Assembly (NCBI GenBank): GCA_005790565.1 | Contig: SXUJ01000143.1 | Coordinates: 1 to 33,209 of the forward strand | Length of the DNA: 33,209 nt | Direction: 5' to 3' | DNA from: Planctomycetia bacterium | Lineage (GTDB): Bacteria; Planctomycetota; Phycisphaerae; Phycisphaerales; SM1A02 | In this document: piece by piece, positions 6,781 to 15,049 of the stretch | How the letters are laid out: each line of letters begins with the position of its first letter | How positions within the stretch are numbered: the stretch's first letter is position 1 | Notes under the pieces: model-generated | Told to the model about the DNA's origin: nothing | Databases searched by the model: none | Seen by the model: only the letters and a program-made list of their open reading frames with translations | Program-made: the position numbers and the translations under genes

Positions 6781-8657
6781 TTGCCATTCTCTTTCGTCGC
6801 GGCGACATCCAAGACCATCGCGATCTCATCGCAGGCGTGATTCTTGGGGCACTTCGCGCAGTCCTTGAGCACCTTCTCGGGAAGGCTATTGACGCTGACC
6901 TGCCGGAAGCCTGACTTCTCAAAGAACTTCGGGGCGCGGGTGAGGACGAAGACCTTTGGAATGTGCAGCCGGCTCGTCCAGTCGACGAAGAAGGCCATCA
7001 ATTTCTGACCGATGCCATGCCCCATCGCGTCGGGACTCACGCCGAGCGAGCGGATCTCCGCGAGCTGTGGCGTGTAGACCCACAGCGCACCACATCCCAC
7101 GACCTTTCCGTCACGCACCGCAACGCCAAACTCGTTGATGCACTCGAGAATGTCTTCGCGTGAGCGTGGGAGATTCTCGCCTTCATTCGCCCAGTGCTCG
7201 ACAAGCGCGACGATTCCATCGAGGTCGTCCACGCGAGCACCTCGAACGCGCACGCCGCCGGCGGGCGTATTGAGTCGTCGCATGCCCATCTTCGCCGACC
7301 GGCCGCCGAGGATTTCGGCGACGCGATTGGGAGCCGTTCCTCCCGCGACATCACGCTTGCGAAGCGCGCTATCCACCGTGAGCGAGGCGTACACATCACT
7401 GCCGATGTTGGGATTGCTCTTGAGCATTTGCTCGACCGTCATCCCCTCCAGCGGCTTTGATTCTTGGATCGCGTCACGCACGATCCGGCCTGCGGCATGA
7501 TGCGCATCGCGGAACGGAACACCTTTGCGCACGAGGTAGTCCGCGAGTTCGGTCGCGTTGGAGTATCCGCCAATGGCGGCCGCGAGCGCTCGTTCATGAT
7601 GCACCGTCATTCCCTCAATGACGCGCACGAGCATCTGCAGGGAGATCGACAAGTGCTCCATCGCATCAAAGAGTGGCTCTTTGTCCTCTTGGAGATCCTT
7701 GTTGTAGGCGAGAGGCAGACCCTTGATCGTCGTGAGCATCGCGACAAGATTGCCGATGTGTCGGCCAGTCTTCCCCCGAATGAGTTCAAGCGCGTCGGGG
7801 TTCTTTTTCTGCGGCATCAAACTTGACCCGCTCGTGACAGCATCGCTCAGTTCGATGAATCCTGCTTCGCTTGTCGTGTAAAAGATGATGTCTTCCGCGA
7901 GTCGTGAGAGATGCACGGCGCACAACGCACATGCCGAGAGGCTCTCCACGACGAAGTCTCGATCGCTGACAGCGTCGAGCGAGTTCGAACTTGCGGAATG
8001 AAAACCGAGGCTCTCCGCGAGAGCCACGCGGTCGATCGGATACGCGGTGCCCGCGAGTGCGCCCGAACCAAGTGGACAGACGAGCGTGCGTCGCTCGGCG
8101 TCCGCGAATCGATCCGCATCTCGGCTGAGCATTTCGACATATGCCAAGCACCAGTGCGCGAAGAGAATCGGCTGCGCGCGTTGCATGTGCGTGAAACCCG
8201 GAAACGGAGTGGCCTTCTCGCGCTCCGCAATTCGAAGGAGCGCATCGATCGCGCCTTCGATCTCACTTCGACGAGCTTGCAGCGCGCGCGCGGTCCAGAG
8301 CCGTAGATCGGTCGCCACCTGATCGTTGCGCGAGCGACCCGTATGGAGCTTTTTTCCCAAGTCGCCAACGCGCGCCACAAGTTCTCGCTCGACCCAGGAG
8401 TGCACATCTTCATCATCTGCGTTGACAAGGGCGTCTGGCTGCTCGACCGCATAGCGACGGACTTCTTCGAGCGCGACCAGGATGCGCGCGAGTTCGTCGG
8501 CCTGCAACACGCCCGCCCTCGCGAGCGCCTTGGCCCAACCAACCGAGCCTGCGAGGTCATCCTCGACCAATGCGCGATCAAACGGGAGTGAGTCGTTGAA
8601 TCGGCGGAAGAGTGGATCTTGATCAGCGAGAAATCGACCAGCGTAAAGCGTGCTCAT
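6777..8657 (-). CDS. argH: Argininosuccinate lyase fused to N-acetylglutamate synthase, ArgH(A)
   Basis: The protein is a two-domain fusion of 626 residues. Residues 1-455 are argininosuccinate lyase, which splits argininosuccinate to arginine and fumarate; the signature SGSSLMPQKKNPD lies at 276-288 and HTGRSRNDQ at 105-113. After a short linker, residues 469-617 are a GNAT acetyltransferase with the acetyl-CoA loop GHGIGQKL (546-553), matching short-form N-acetylglutamate synthases. Near its end are three cysteines, C600, C603 and C609, in DCAKCPKNHACDE. Such argH(A) fusions are known in marine gammaproteobacteria (Vibrio, Moritella). GGAG lies 8 bases before the ATG. The gene is the sixth of the arginine operon and overlaps argJ by 4 bases. 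Confidence 0.95.
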   Translation of the reverse strand: MSTLYAGRFLADQDPLFRRFNDSLPFDRALVEDDLAGSVGWAKALARAGVLQADELARILVALEEVRRYAVEQPDALVNADDEDVHSWVERELVARVGDLGKKLHTGRSRNDQVATDLRLWTARALQARRSEIEGAIDALLRIAEREKATPFPGFTHMQRAQPILFAHWCLAYVEMLSRDADRFADAERRTLVCPLGSGALAGTAYPIDRVALAESLGFHSASSNSLDAVSDRDFVVESLSACALCAVHLSRLAEDIIFYTTSEAGFIELSDAVTSGSSLMPQKKNPDALELIRGKTGRHIGNLVAMLTTIKGLPLAYNKDLQEDKEPLFDAMEHLSISLQMLVRVIEGMTVHHERALAAAIGGYSNATELADYLVRKGVPFRDAHHAAGRIVRDAIQESKPLEGMTVEQMLKSNPNIGSDVYASLTVDSALRKRDVAGGTAPNRVAEILGGRSAKMGMRRLNTPAGGVRVRGARVDDLDGIVALVEHWANEGENLPRSREDILECINEFGVAVRDGKVVGCGALWVYTPQLAEIRSLGVSPDAMGHGIGQKLMAFFVDWTSRLHIPKVFVLTRAPKFFEKSGFRQVSVNSLPEKVLKDCAKCPKNHACDEIAMVLDVAATKENGK

Positions 8658-8678
8658 CGTGGGTCTCCGATGCTGCGG

Positions 8679-9908
8679 TCAGTGTGTCGCGTCGAGGGCC
8701 TGCATCGATTGCAGTGCGCGAATGCGGCTCGGCAACGCGAAGAGACGGATGAAGCCCGTCGCATCTGCATGGTCGTAGACCGCGTCCCTGCCGAAGGTCG
8801 CGAAGGAGTGACTGAAGAGCGAGTGCGGGCTGCGTCGGCGTGCCGTCTGCGCGCTTCCCTTGAAAACCCGAACCACCACGTCACCTGTCATGACCTGCGA
8901 CATAGAGAAGAAGGCCGCCCACATGGCTTCGCGCAGTGGGGAGTACCAGGTGCCGTTGTAAATGATTTTCGCGAAATCGAGCGCGAGCTTCTCTCGATAG
9001 TGCAGCGTCTCACGGTCATACACGAGTTGTTCGAGTCCTCGGAAGGCCTCGGTGAGAATGGTGCCGCCCGGCGTCTCATAAACCCCTCGACTCTTCATGC
9101 CGACGAGGCGGTTTTCGCAGATGTCGACGCGACCCACGCCGTGTCGACCGCCGATTGCGTTCAGCGTGTTCATGAGTGCGACGCTCGTGAGTGGCTTCCC
9201 GTCGACCGCGATCGGACGGCCCTTGTCGAACGACACAAGGATGTCTTGGAACTGATCAGGTGCCTCTTGCGGAGAAACGGTCAGCATCCACACATCCTCC
9301 GGCGGTGCGTTCCACGGATCCTCGAGTGCGCCGCCCTCATGCGAGATGTGCCAGATGTTTGCGTCGCGCGAGTAGATCTTTTCAGCACTCGCGGCGCAGG
9401 GGATGTTGCGCGTCTTGAGGTATCCGAGCATTGCTTCTCGACTTTTGAGCTCAAAGTTCGGAAGGCGCCATGGCGCGATCACGCTGAGTTGCGGGGCGAG
9501 TGCCGCGTAGGTCGATTCGAAACGGACCTGATCGTTCCCCTTGCCGGTGCAGCCGTGCGCCAGCGCATCGCATCCTGTGGTCAGCGCCGCTTCGACCTGA
9601 GCCTTGGCGATGATTGGTCGCGCGATGCTGGTTCCCATGAGGTATCGCCCCTCGTAGACGGCGCCCGAAAGCGCCATGGGAAATGCAAACTCCTCCAGGA
9701 ACTCCCGCTTCAGATCCACGACGATGCAACTGGACGCGCCCGATTGCTTCGCCTTGGCTTCGATGCCTTCGAGTTCTCGATCGCCTTGACCGACATCGGC
9801 GACGGCAGCCACAACTTCGCAGTCGTAGTTTTCGCGCAGCCAGGGAATGATGCAAGAGGTGTCGAGGCCACCGGAGTATGCGATGCAGATTTTTTGAGGA
9901 TTGGTCAC
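8679..9908 (-). CDS. argG: Argininosuccinate synthase
   Basis: ArgG joins citrulline and aspartate with ATP to make argininosuccinate. The N-terminal pyrophosphate loop AYSGGLDTS lies at 10-18, and the family segment HGCTGKGNDQVRFE follows. The 409-residue length is normal. The start is GTG at 9908; the bases just before it are CU-rich (CCCCTCCT) with no Shine-Dalgarno. It lies 61 bases after argF and 21 bases before argH, within the arginine operon. Confidence 0.96.
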   Translation of the reverse strand: MTNPQKICIAYSGGLDTSCIIPWLRENYDCEVVAAVADVGQGDRELEGIEAKAKQSGASSCIVVDLKREFLEEFAFPMALSGAVYEGRYLMGTSIARPIIAKAQVEAALTTGCDALAHGCTGKGNDQVRFESTYAALAPQLSVIAPWRLPNFELKSREAMLGYLKTRNIPCAASAEKIYSRDANIWHISHEGGALEDPWNAPPEDVWMLTVSPQEAPDQFQDILVSFDKGRPIAVDGKPLTSVALMNTLNAIGGRHGVGRVDICENRLVGMKSRGVYETPGGTILTEAFRGLEQLVYDRETLHYREKLALDFAKIIYNGTWYSPLREAMWAAFFSMSQVMTGDVVVRVFKGSAQTARRRSPHSLFSHSFATFGRDAVYDHADATGFIRLFALPSRIRALQSMQALDATH

Positions 9909-9969
9909 AGGAGGGGCTTTCTAGAGATCGGACGAGAGACGAGAGGTTTGCGTTGGATCGGGCAATTGC

Positions 9970-10920
9970 TCAGCGAACGCCGAGCAATTGGAGGAGGAGC
10001 GCGTTCTGGGCGTGCATTCGGTTTTCGGCTTGATCGAAAACGACAGAGGCGGGAGAGTCGATGACGCTGTCGATGACTTCCTCGCCGCGGTGCGCTGGGA
10101 GACAGTGCAGGAAAATAGCATTTTTCCCTGCGAGTTTGAGCGTTGCTTCGTTGACCTGAAACGGTCGCATCGACTCACGCTTGGCGGCGCTGTCGTTTTC
10201 CCCCATTGAAATCCACGCGTCCGTGTAGACCGCGTCGGAGGTCGCGATGTGCTTGACATCGCTCGTGTATTCGATTTGCGCGCCCGTGGTTCGCGAGAGT
10301 TCACTGGTTCGTGCCATCCATGCAGGGAGCGGGCGGCAATCCTCCGGGGTGGCGACCACCATCCGTCCGCCGAAGATCGCTGTGAGTTGCATGAGGCTAT
10401 TGCAAACATTGTTCCCATCGCCCAGCCACGCGAGGCGCATGGATGAGAGGTCAATGCCATGCTCTTCTAGCGTGAGCGCGTCGGCAAGAATCTGGCATGG
10501 GTGATGCGCGTCACAGAGCGCGTTCACGATTGGGACCTTTGTCGAGCGGTGCAATTCGATGAGCGTTTGGTGCCCAAGCACGCGACCGATCAACGCATCG
10601 GCCCATCGCTCCAGATTGCGCCCGTAGTCGGCGATGCTCTCGCGCTGTCCGATCGGGGAGGATTGATGATCGAGGTAGACACACGCGCCGCCAAGTTTGG
10701 CGATGCCAACCTCAAGGCTGACTCGCGTTCGGAGCGAAGCCTTTTCGAAGAGGAGCACGACCGCGCGCTGCTTCAGGGCAGAGGCAAATGGCGTGTAATC
10801 GCGCTTGAGTTCCTTTGCGAGATCGAGCGTCGCGCGAATCTCCGTGCGAGAAAGATCCGCGAGCGTCAGGACGCTGCGACGCGCGAGTGAGGAAGGAGGA
10901 GAAACAGAAAGCGTAGACAT
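9970..10920 (-). CDS. argF: Ornithine carbamoyltransferase
   Basis: ArgF makes citrulline from ornithine and carbamoyl phosphate. The carbamoyl-phosphate motif reads SLRTR (62-66) rather than the more usual STRTR. DAHHPCQ, the DGNNVCNS segment and the ornithine-binding HCLPAHRGEEV loop near the C-terminus are all present. The protein has 316 residues, normal for the family. The HCLPA loop argues for ornithine as substrate rather than the N-acetyl or N-succinyl form. No Shine-Dalgarno precedes the ATG. It lies between argB (36-base gap) and argG. Confidence 0.94.
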   Translation of the reverse strand: MSTLSVSPPSSLARRSVLTLADLSRTEIRATLDLAKELKRDYTPFASALKQRAVVLLFEKASLRTRVSLEVGIAKLGGACVYLDHQSSPIGQRESIADYGRNLERWADALIGRVLGHQTLIELHRSTKVPIVNALCDAHHPCQILADALTLEEHGIDLSSMRLAWLGDGNNVCNSLMQLTAIFGGRMVVATPEDCRPLPAWMARTSELSRTTGAQIEYTSDVKHIATSDAVYTDAWISMGENDSAAKRESMRPFQVNEATLKLAGKNAIFLHCLPAHRGEEVIDSVIDSPASVVFDQAENRMHAQNALLLQLLGVR

Positions 10921-10956
10921 GGTGTTGAAACTCGGGTCGAAGAGTGCCGGCCGTGG

Positions 10957-11784
10957 TTAGGCGTGGAGCGCGGTGCCTTGCCTGATGCTCGTGCCCACGC
11001 AAGAGTAGAGCGGCCCGTGCGCTTTCCAACTTGCGATGCGCACCGGACAGTCCGCTGCATTGGCCGCGTCATGCGCAGCGCGCAGCTTGGCCGTCATGCC
11101 GCCGTGCACGATGCCATCCGCGATCAGGGATTCGATACCGCGCGCATCAAGTTCCGGAATCACACGATTCGACGCGTCGAGTACCCCAGCGACATCCGTG
11201 AGTAGCAGGAGTTCACTCGCTTGCGTGATGCGCGCAATCGCGCTTGCGGCGTCGTCCGCGTTCACATTGAGCGGAGTTCCATCACGGTCGATCCCGATAC
11301 TGTTGAGGACGGGAAGGAATCCCCCGTGGAGGAGCGTGCGGAGAACGCTCGCGTCGCCATCAATGATTTCGCCGACGAGCCCTGCGTCGAATGGAAATCG
11401 AGTCGTGACTTGACAGTGGCAGAGTCCACCGTCACCAAGCGAGAGTCCAACTGCCCGTCCGCCGAGCATGTGGAGCAGTCCGAGCAACCGTTGGTGCACG
11501 CTTCCGGCAAGAACGCTCACGAGGTCATCGATGTGGGCGGCGGGCGTGAGGCGGATGCCATCGCGTTTTTCGCTCTCGATGCCGAGGCGCGCGAACTGCC
11601 GATCGACGGCGGCACCTCCCCCGTGCACGAGGACAACACCAAGCCCGCCGCGCGCGCGAATCTCTTCGTGCAAGGCGATGATTGCAGTGAAAGTGCCGTG
11701 AAACGCGGCAGAATTGTCGAGCAGGGCGCCTCCGACCTTCACGATTGTCAGTGTGTTTTTCACGCGAGGCATGCTCCCTCCCAT
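10957..11784 (-). CDS. argB: Acetylglutamate kinase
   Basis: ArgB phosphorylates N-acetylglutamate, the second step of the pathway. KVGG (16-19), VHGGG (53-57), the N-acetylglutamate-binding NVNADDAA segment and GGMTAK are all present in the amino acid kinase fold. The frame offers two starts, 11784 (GAGGGAGAG upstream) and 11772 (GGAGGG upstream at short spacing); both lie inside the end of argC, so translation is likely coupled. Only 11-15 residues precede the KVGG strand. Arginine-inhibited ArgB enzymes have a longer N-terminal helix, so this one may be insensitive to arginine (inference). Confidence 0.95.
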   Translation of the reverse strand: MGGSMPRVKNTLTIVKVGGALLDNSAAFHGTFTAIIALHEEIRARGGLGVVLVHGGGAAVDRQFARLGIESEKRDGIRLTPAAHIDDLVSVLAGSVHQRLLGLLHMLGGRAVGLSLGDGGLCHCQVTTRFPFDAGLVGEIIDGDASVLRTLLHGGFLPVLNSIGIDRDGTPLNVNADDAASAIARITQASELLLLTDVAGVLDASNRVIPELDARGIESLIADGIVHGGMTAKLRAAHDAANAADCPVRIASWKAHGPLYSCVGTSIRQGTALHA

Positions 11785-12872
11785 GCTCTCTCCCTCGCGG
11801 TGGCCGCGGCGAGGATGCCGAGCGTTGGCTGGAATCCGCAGCGCAGATTGAATGCCTGGACTGCTTGACCGGCGGCTCCCTTAAGGAGATTGTCAAGCGC
11901 GCTCTCGATGATGAGGTGGCCTCCCTCGACCGAGAGACCGATGTCGCAATAGTTGGTGCGCTCAACAGACGCGATTGCTGGCCATTGCCCGCTTGGAAGG
12001 ACGCGAACGAATGCACTTTCCCCGTAGTGACGGAGGAGGCATTCGCGAACGGCCTTCTCGGAGACCCCCTCGCGCAGGAAGAGGTGAATGGTCGACAGAA
12101 TTCCGCGATCGAAACAACCGAGGTGCGGCGTGAACACCGTCGAAATGCGCGCGTGCTCCATCATCTCCGGACGGTGACGGTGTTTCCATACGCCGTAGGC
12201 CTGCATGCTTACTTCGCAGAAGAGCGTCTTGAGCTCTGCTTTGCGTCCGGCGCCTGAAACTCCCGAAGTGCTGTCGACGATCGCGCCTCGATCGAGATCG
12301 ATGAGCCCGGCGTCCACGAGCGGTCGGGTGGGAAGAATGAAGGAGGTCGGATAGCACCCGGGAATCGCGAGCAGATTTGATTGCGTGATCAGGGAGCCGG
12401 CGATTTCCGGAAGCGCATAAACCGCTTCCCGAAGCAGCTGCGGATGCTCGTGCTTGAAGCCATACGCGCGCTCGAAAACACTCGCGTCAGACAGGCGGAA
12501 CGCCGCGCTGAGATCGACGACGAGCACGCTGTGTGCGAGCAGTGCCGGGACAATTGCGTGGCTTATCTCGTGCGGCGTGGCGAGAAACACCGCATCCACT
12601 TCGCTCGTGGCGAGCGTGGTCGCGTCGAGTGGTTGTACGGGTAACTCAGTCCGGCCGCGGAGCCGAGGAAAGAGATCGGCGAGGCCTTGCGATGGCTCGT
12701 CTCCGCGTCGCGCCGAACCGTACACCGCGCACAGTTCCACGAAGGGGTGACCGAGAAGAAGGTCGCAGAGTTCACATCCGGCGTAACCGGTTGCACCCGC
12801 CACAGCGACGCGAAGCGGGCGCTGCGCAGAAGTGCGCGATGCAATAGTCGGGATGAGTGGCGAGGTGTCCAT
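11760..12872 (-). CDS. argC: N-acetyl-gamma-glutamyl-phosphate reductase
   Basis: ArgC reduces N-acetylglutamyl phosphate to the semialdehyde with NADPH. The nucleotide loop GATGYAG is at 26-32, the catalytic cysteine is Cys173 in IPGCYPTS, and the KHRHRPE histidine segment follows. The frame is open well upstream (to 13118, over argR), but the start at 12872 is chosen because it gives 370 residues with about 20 before the Rossmann strand and lies 16 bases after the argR stop. No Shine-Dalgarno is seen; the leader reads CCCCAAGCTCC. The 3' end overlaps argB. Confidence 0.94.
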   Translation of the reverse strand: MDTSPLIPTIASRTSAQRPLRVAVAGATGYAGCELCDLLLGHPFVELCAVYGSARRGDEPSQGLADLFPRLRGRTELPVQPLDATTLATSEVDAVFLATPHEISHAIVPALLAHSVLVVDLSAAFRLSDASVFERAYGFKHEHPQLLREAVYALPEIAGSLITQSNLLAIPGCYPTSFILPTRPLVDAGLIDLDRGAIVDSTSGVSGAGRKAELKTLFCEVSMQAYGVWKHRHRPEMMEHARISTVFTPHLGCFDRGILSTIHLFLREGVSEKAVRECLLRHYGESAFVRVLPSGQWPAIASVERTNYCDIGLSVEGGHLIIESALDNLLKGAAGQAVQAFNLRCGFQPTLGILAAATARERAWEGACLA

Positions 12873-12888
12873 GGAGCTTGGGGCCGGT

Positions 12889-13335
12889 CTAGCTGATGTC
12901 TGCGATGGCGCGCAATCGCTTGGCGATGCGCTGCGCTGCCGCTTCGCTTCGCGCGGCGATGAAGATCGTGTCGTCCCCCGCAATAGTGCCGAGCGCGCCT
13001 TCGAGTTGTCCCGCGTCGATTTCGATCGCGAGTGCATTTCCGTGTCCACTCGGGGTGTGCAAGACAACGAGCGTTCCGCCCACATCGACACCAACGAGTT
13101 CGCGGCGGATCGCAGCATGCAGTCTCGAGTCGGAACTCAGCGCGCTTCCGTCCGCAGCGGGCAACCGATACCCATCGCGGCCTCGGAGAACGCCAATCTC
13201 GCGCAAGTCCCGCGAAAGCGTGGATTGTGTGGCTTCGATCCCTTCGTCGCGCAATCGAACCTGCAACTCCTGCTGGTTGCGAAGTTCGTCGCCCGCGACG
13301 AGCTTTCGAATGATGGATTGGCGACGGACTTTCAT
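12889..13335 (-). CDS. argR: Arginine repressor
   Basis: ArgR is a hexameric, arginine-responsive DNA-binding protein. The 148-residue chain has an N-terminal winged helix (STLSRDLREIGV, 38-49) and a C-terminal oligomerisation and arginine-binding domain with GTIAGDDT at 116-123. It is the first gene of the operon it should control, downstream of a promoter overlapped by ARG-box palindromes, so autoregulation is likely. The leader just before the ATG is CU-rich (CTCCCTCACTCCCGCTCCG) with no Shine-Dalgarno. Confidence 0.95.
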   Translation of the reverse strand: MKVRRQSIIRKLVAGDELRNQQELQVRLRDEGIEATQSTLSRDLREIGVLRGRDGYRLPAADGSALSSDSRLHAAIRRELVGVDVGGTLVVLHTPSGHGNALAIEIDAGQLEGALGTIAGDDTIFIAARSEAAAQRIAKRLRAIADIS

Positions 13336-13438
13336 CGGAGCGGGAGTGAGGGAGCGGGGCGCGGTGACGGAGAGATTGCGTGAGGAGGCTGGATGGACAA
13401 CGCTTCAGCGGCATTGGTGGTTAGCGAATGTGCTGAGG

Positions 13439-13466
13439 AATGCATTATTATGCAATTGATTGCATA
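13439..13466. promoter_or_regulatory. Overlapping ARG-box operators
   Basis: The first palindrome, TGCATTATTATGCA (13441-13454), fits the general ArgR core TGnATwwwwATnCA exactly. The second, ATGCAATTGATTGCAT (13450-13465), shares a half-site with it. The centres are about 10 bp apart, one helical turn, whereas E. coli uses two 18-bp boxes spaced 3 bp. This is the most AT-rich stretch nearby and overlaps the arginine operon promoter. It may also affect the divergent gene to the right. Confidence 0.75.
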
Positions 13467-13474
13467 AAAGTCAA
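13447..13474 (-). promoter_or_regulatory. Promoter of the arginine operon
   Basis: Read on the minus strand, a -35 box TTGACT (13474-13469) and a -10 box CATAAT (13452-13447) are separated by 16 bases; each matches five of six consensus positions. The start of transcription would lie near 13440, giving a leader of about 105 bases to argR. The ARG-box palindromes cover the -10 box and much of the spacer, the expected place for a repressor. Confidence 0.75.
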
Positions 13475-13581
13475 GCCACAGATGGCGAAACTCCGCGCTC
13501 GGCCGCTCCAGCGGAGCTCGCGGGTCGATCTTGCGCTCTCCGTCGCTCGGGTCGAGGCGCGAGGCTGAAAATCTTTTCTGG

Positions 13582-13596
13582 TTTTCGATCCGAAAA
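13582..13596. promoter_or_regulatory. Inverted repeat upstream of the HTH gene
   Basis: TTTTCG 13582-13587 and CGAAAA 13591-13596 form a palindrome around ATC. It lies about 105 bases before the chosen start of the HTH regulator and could be its operator. The rest of 13467-13702 shows no other clear signal; TATGAA at 13620-13625 could be a -10 box, which would rule out the ATG at 13622. Confidence 0.35.
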
Positions 13597-13702
13597 AAGG
13601 TCGGGTTTGATTGCTTTGCGTATGAATCGGAGTAGAAGTGAAGACGGCACAGGGGCAGTGCCTGAATCGACCTATCAGAAATGGTCGGCTCGGAGTGATC
13701 AG

Positions 13703-14947
13703 ATGGCTAGTGTGATCCGGCGGAAGCAGCGAATCGATCGGTTTGTCGATCTCGCTCGCGTGTATCGGGGCTGGAACAAGTCGGAGACATTCGAAGCGCT
13801 TGGGCGCGAGTCTGGCAAGGTGACCCCTGAGAGCGGGAATCCAAAGCTCGACTTGGTTGCTCGATTGGCGGATGCGCTCGACTGGGGCATCGGCGATGTC
13901 GCCGAAAGCGTCTGGCAGGCGGAGCCCGTCGGTGACGAGGAGTCCGCGCGACCGTTTGCCGAACTCGATCAAGAGGCGCAGTCGCTCCACCGCATGGGCG
14001 AGTATCAGAAGCTCCTGAGCGTCGCCGCTCGCATGCGAAAATGCGCGCGTTCCTCGATGGAACGAGCGATTGTGGCAAATCGATTGGCGGGCGCGTACGA
14101 CGGGCTCGGTCGATATGTCCGAACACTCGCCTGCGTGCAAGAGGGACTCGCGGAGTCCGCGCTGCCTCGTGATCTTCGCCTCATGTTGCTTGTGAATCTC
14201 GCGAACGCGCACTATTCCCTGTGGAATCTCCATGAAGCCCGTGCCATCGCGGGGGACATTCTCGATCGATTCGAACACTTCGCACCCATGGGTCGCCTGC
14301 AGCGCGTTGCCCGAGCATTCGCTCGTAGCGTTCGTGGAAATGCACAGCGCCGATTGCTTTGGAATGCGGATGAACCGTTTGAATTCTCCGTCGATGTCGC
14401 GAGCACTGATCTTCGCAGGGCACAACGCGAGTACGAGAGTCTTGCGCTCGAGTTTGGCGATTCGCAGTACCAAGCGATTGCCAACACCTGTCGCGGGGCG
14501 ATTCTTGAGCTTGATGCGGCGGCGGGGAGACTCGATGAGGAGACTGCGATCTCAGAGATTCTGGGCGCACTCGACCAAGTCGTGGATGTGGAAGCGTTCC
14601 CTAAAGGCGATCTGCTTGAGAGTTGGGGCTGGTGGTCGATCTACGGATGTAATGTGGCATTGCGATCCGCGAACACGGCTGCATTCGGGCGCGAGTTGGC
14701 GATCCTGACGAACAAAGCGGCAGAAATCGCTGATCGCCTCGACAACTGGGCGATGCGCGAGCGCGCGTTCACCATGGAGCACTTCCGCCGCGAGCGTGCG
14801 AGTGAAGATGGATTGGGCGAAGAACCAATGACGCTTGATCCAGACGACATTCGCGTGTTGGCTGGTGCGATGGGTCGCTTCCCGCTCTTCCGTCCAACCG
14901 GATGGGCGATCTTGGAGCGTGCTGGCGCGTTGACCGCAGAGGTGTAA
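13703..14947 (+). CDS. Putative HTH regulator with TPR-like helical repeats
   Basis: No family name is certain. Residues 10-72 of the 414-residue protein look like a Cro/CI-type helix-turn-helix (DLARVYRGWNKSETFEALGR, then LDLVARLADALDW). From about 85 the chain is all helical with TPR-like pairs (HRMGEYQKLLSVAARM; LAGAYDGLGRYVRTLACVQEG; NLANAHYSLWNLHEARAIAGDIL). The start at 13703 has GGAG at 13692-13695; an alternative ATG at 13622 lacks a Shine-Dalgarno. It is divergent from argR and followed, 102 bases on, by a small exported protein. The HTH plus TPR build recalls RRNPP peptide receptors, but this is only architectural resemblance. Confidence 0.7.
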   Translation: MASVIRRKQRIDRFVDLARVYRGWNKSETFEALGRESGKVTPESGNPKLDLVARLADALDWGIGDVAESVWQAEPVGDEESARPFAELDQEAQSLHRMGEYQKLLSVAARMRKCARSSMERAIVANRLAGAYDGLGRYVRTLACVQEGLAESALPRDLRLMLLVNLANAHYSLWNLHEARAIAGDILDRFEHFAPMGRLQRVARAFARSVRGNAQRRLLWNADEPFEFSVDVASTDLRRAQREYESLALEFGDSQYQAIANTCRGAILELDAAAGRLDEETAISEILGALDQVVDVEAFPKGDLLESWGWWSIYGCNVALRSANTAAFGRELAILTNKAAEIADRLDNWAMRERAFTMEHFRRERASEDGLGEEPMTLDPDDIRVLAGAMGRFPLFRPTGWAILERAGALTAEV

Positions 14948-15049
14948 TCCGATGGCACCTCGCTTGCGCACTTGATCGAATGCCGCATCTTGGCGCGAGC
15001 GGGCTGCCTTAGACATTCAAACGATTCAAAGAGAGGACCAGTTTCCAAA

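Noticed and set aside
5447-6840. Two long plus-strand open frames opposite argJ
   Set aside because: ArgJ on the minus strand is complete with its cleavage site; the plus-strand products have no family resemblance and unusual composition.
8619-10064. A 481-codon open frame on the plus strand opposite argG and argH
   Set aside because: Its codons are the mirror of two clear arginine genes, its product is rich in Arg, Cys and His without any recognisable motif, and no ribosome site supports it. It is a shadow of GC-rich coding sequence.
12873-13118. An 82-residue N-terminal extension of ArgC
   Set aside because: It would run through argR in another frame; the Rossmann segment starts shortly after the ATG at 12872.
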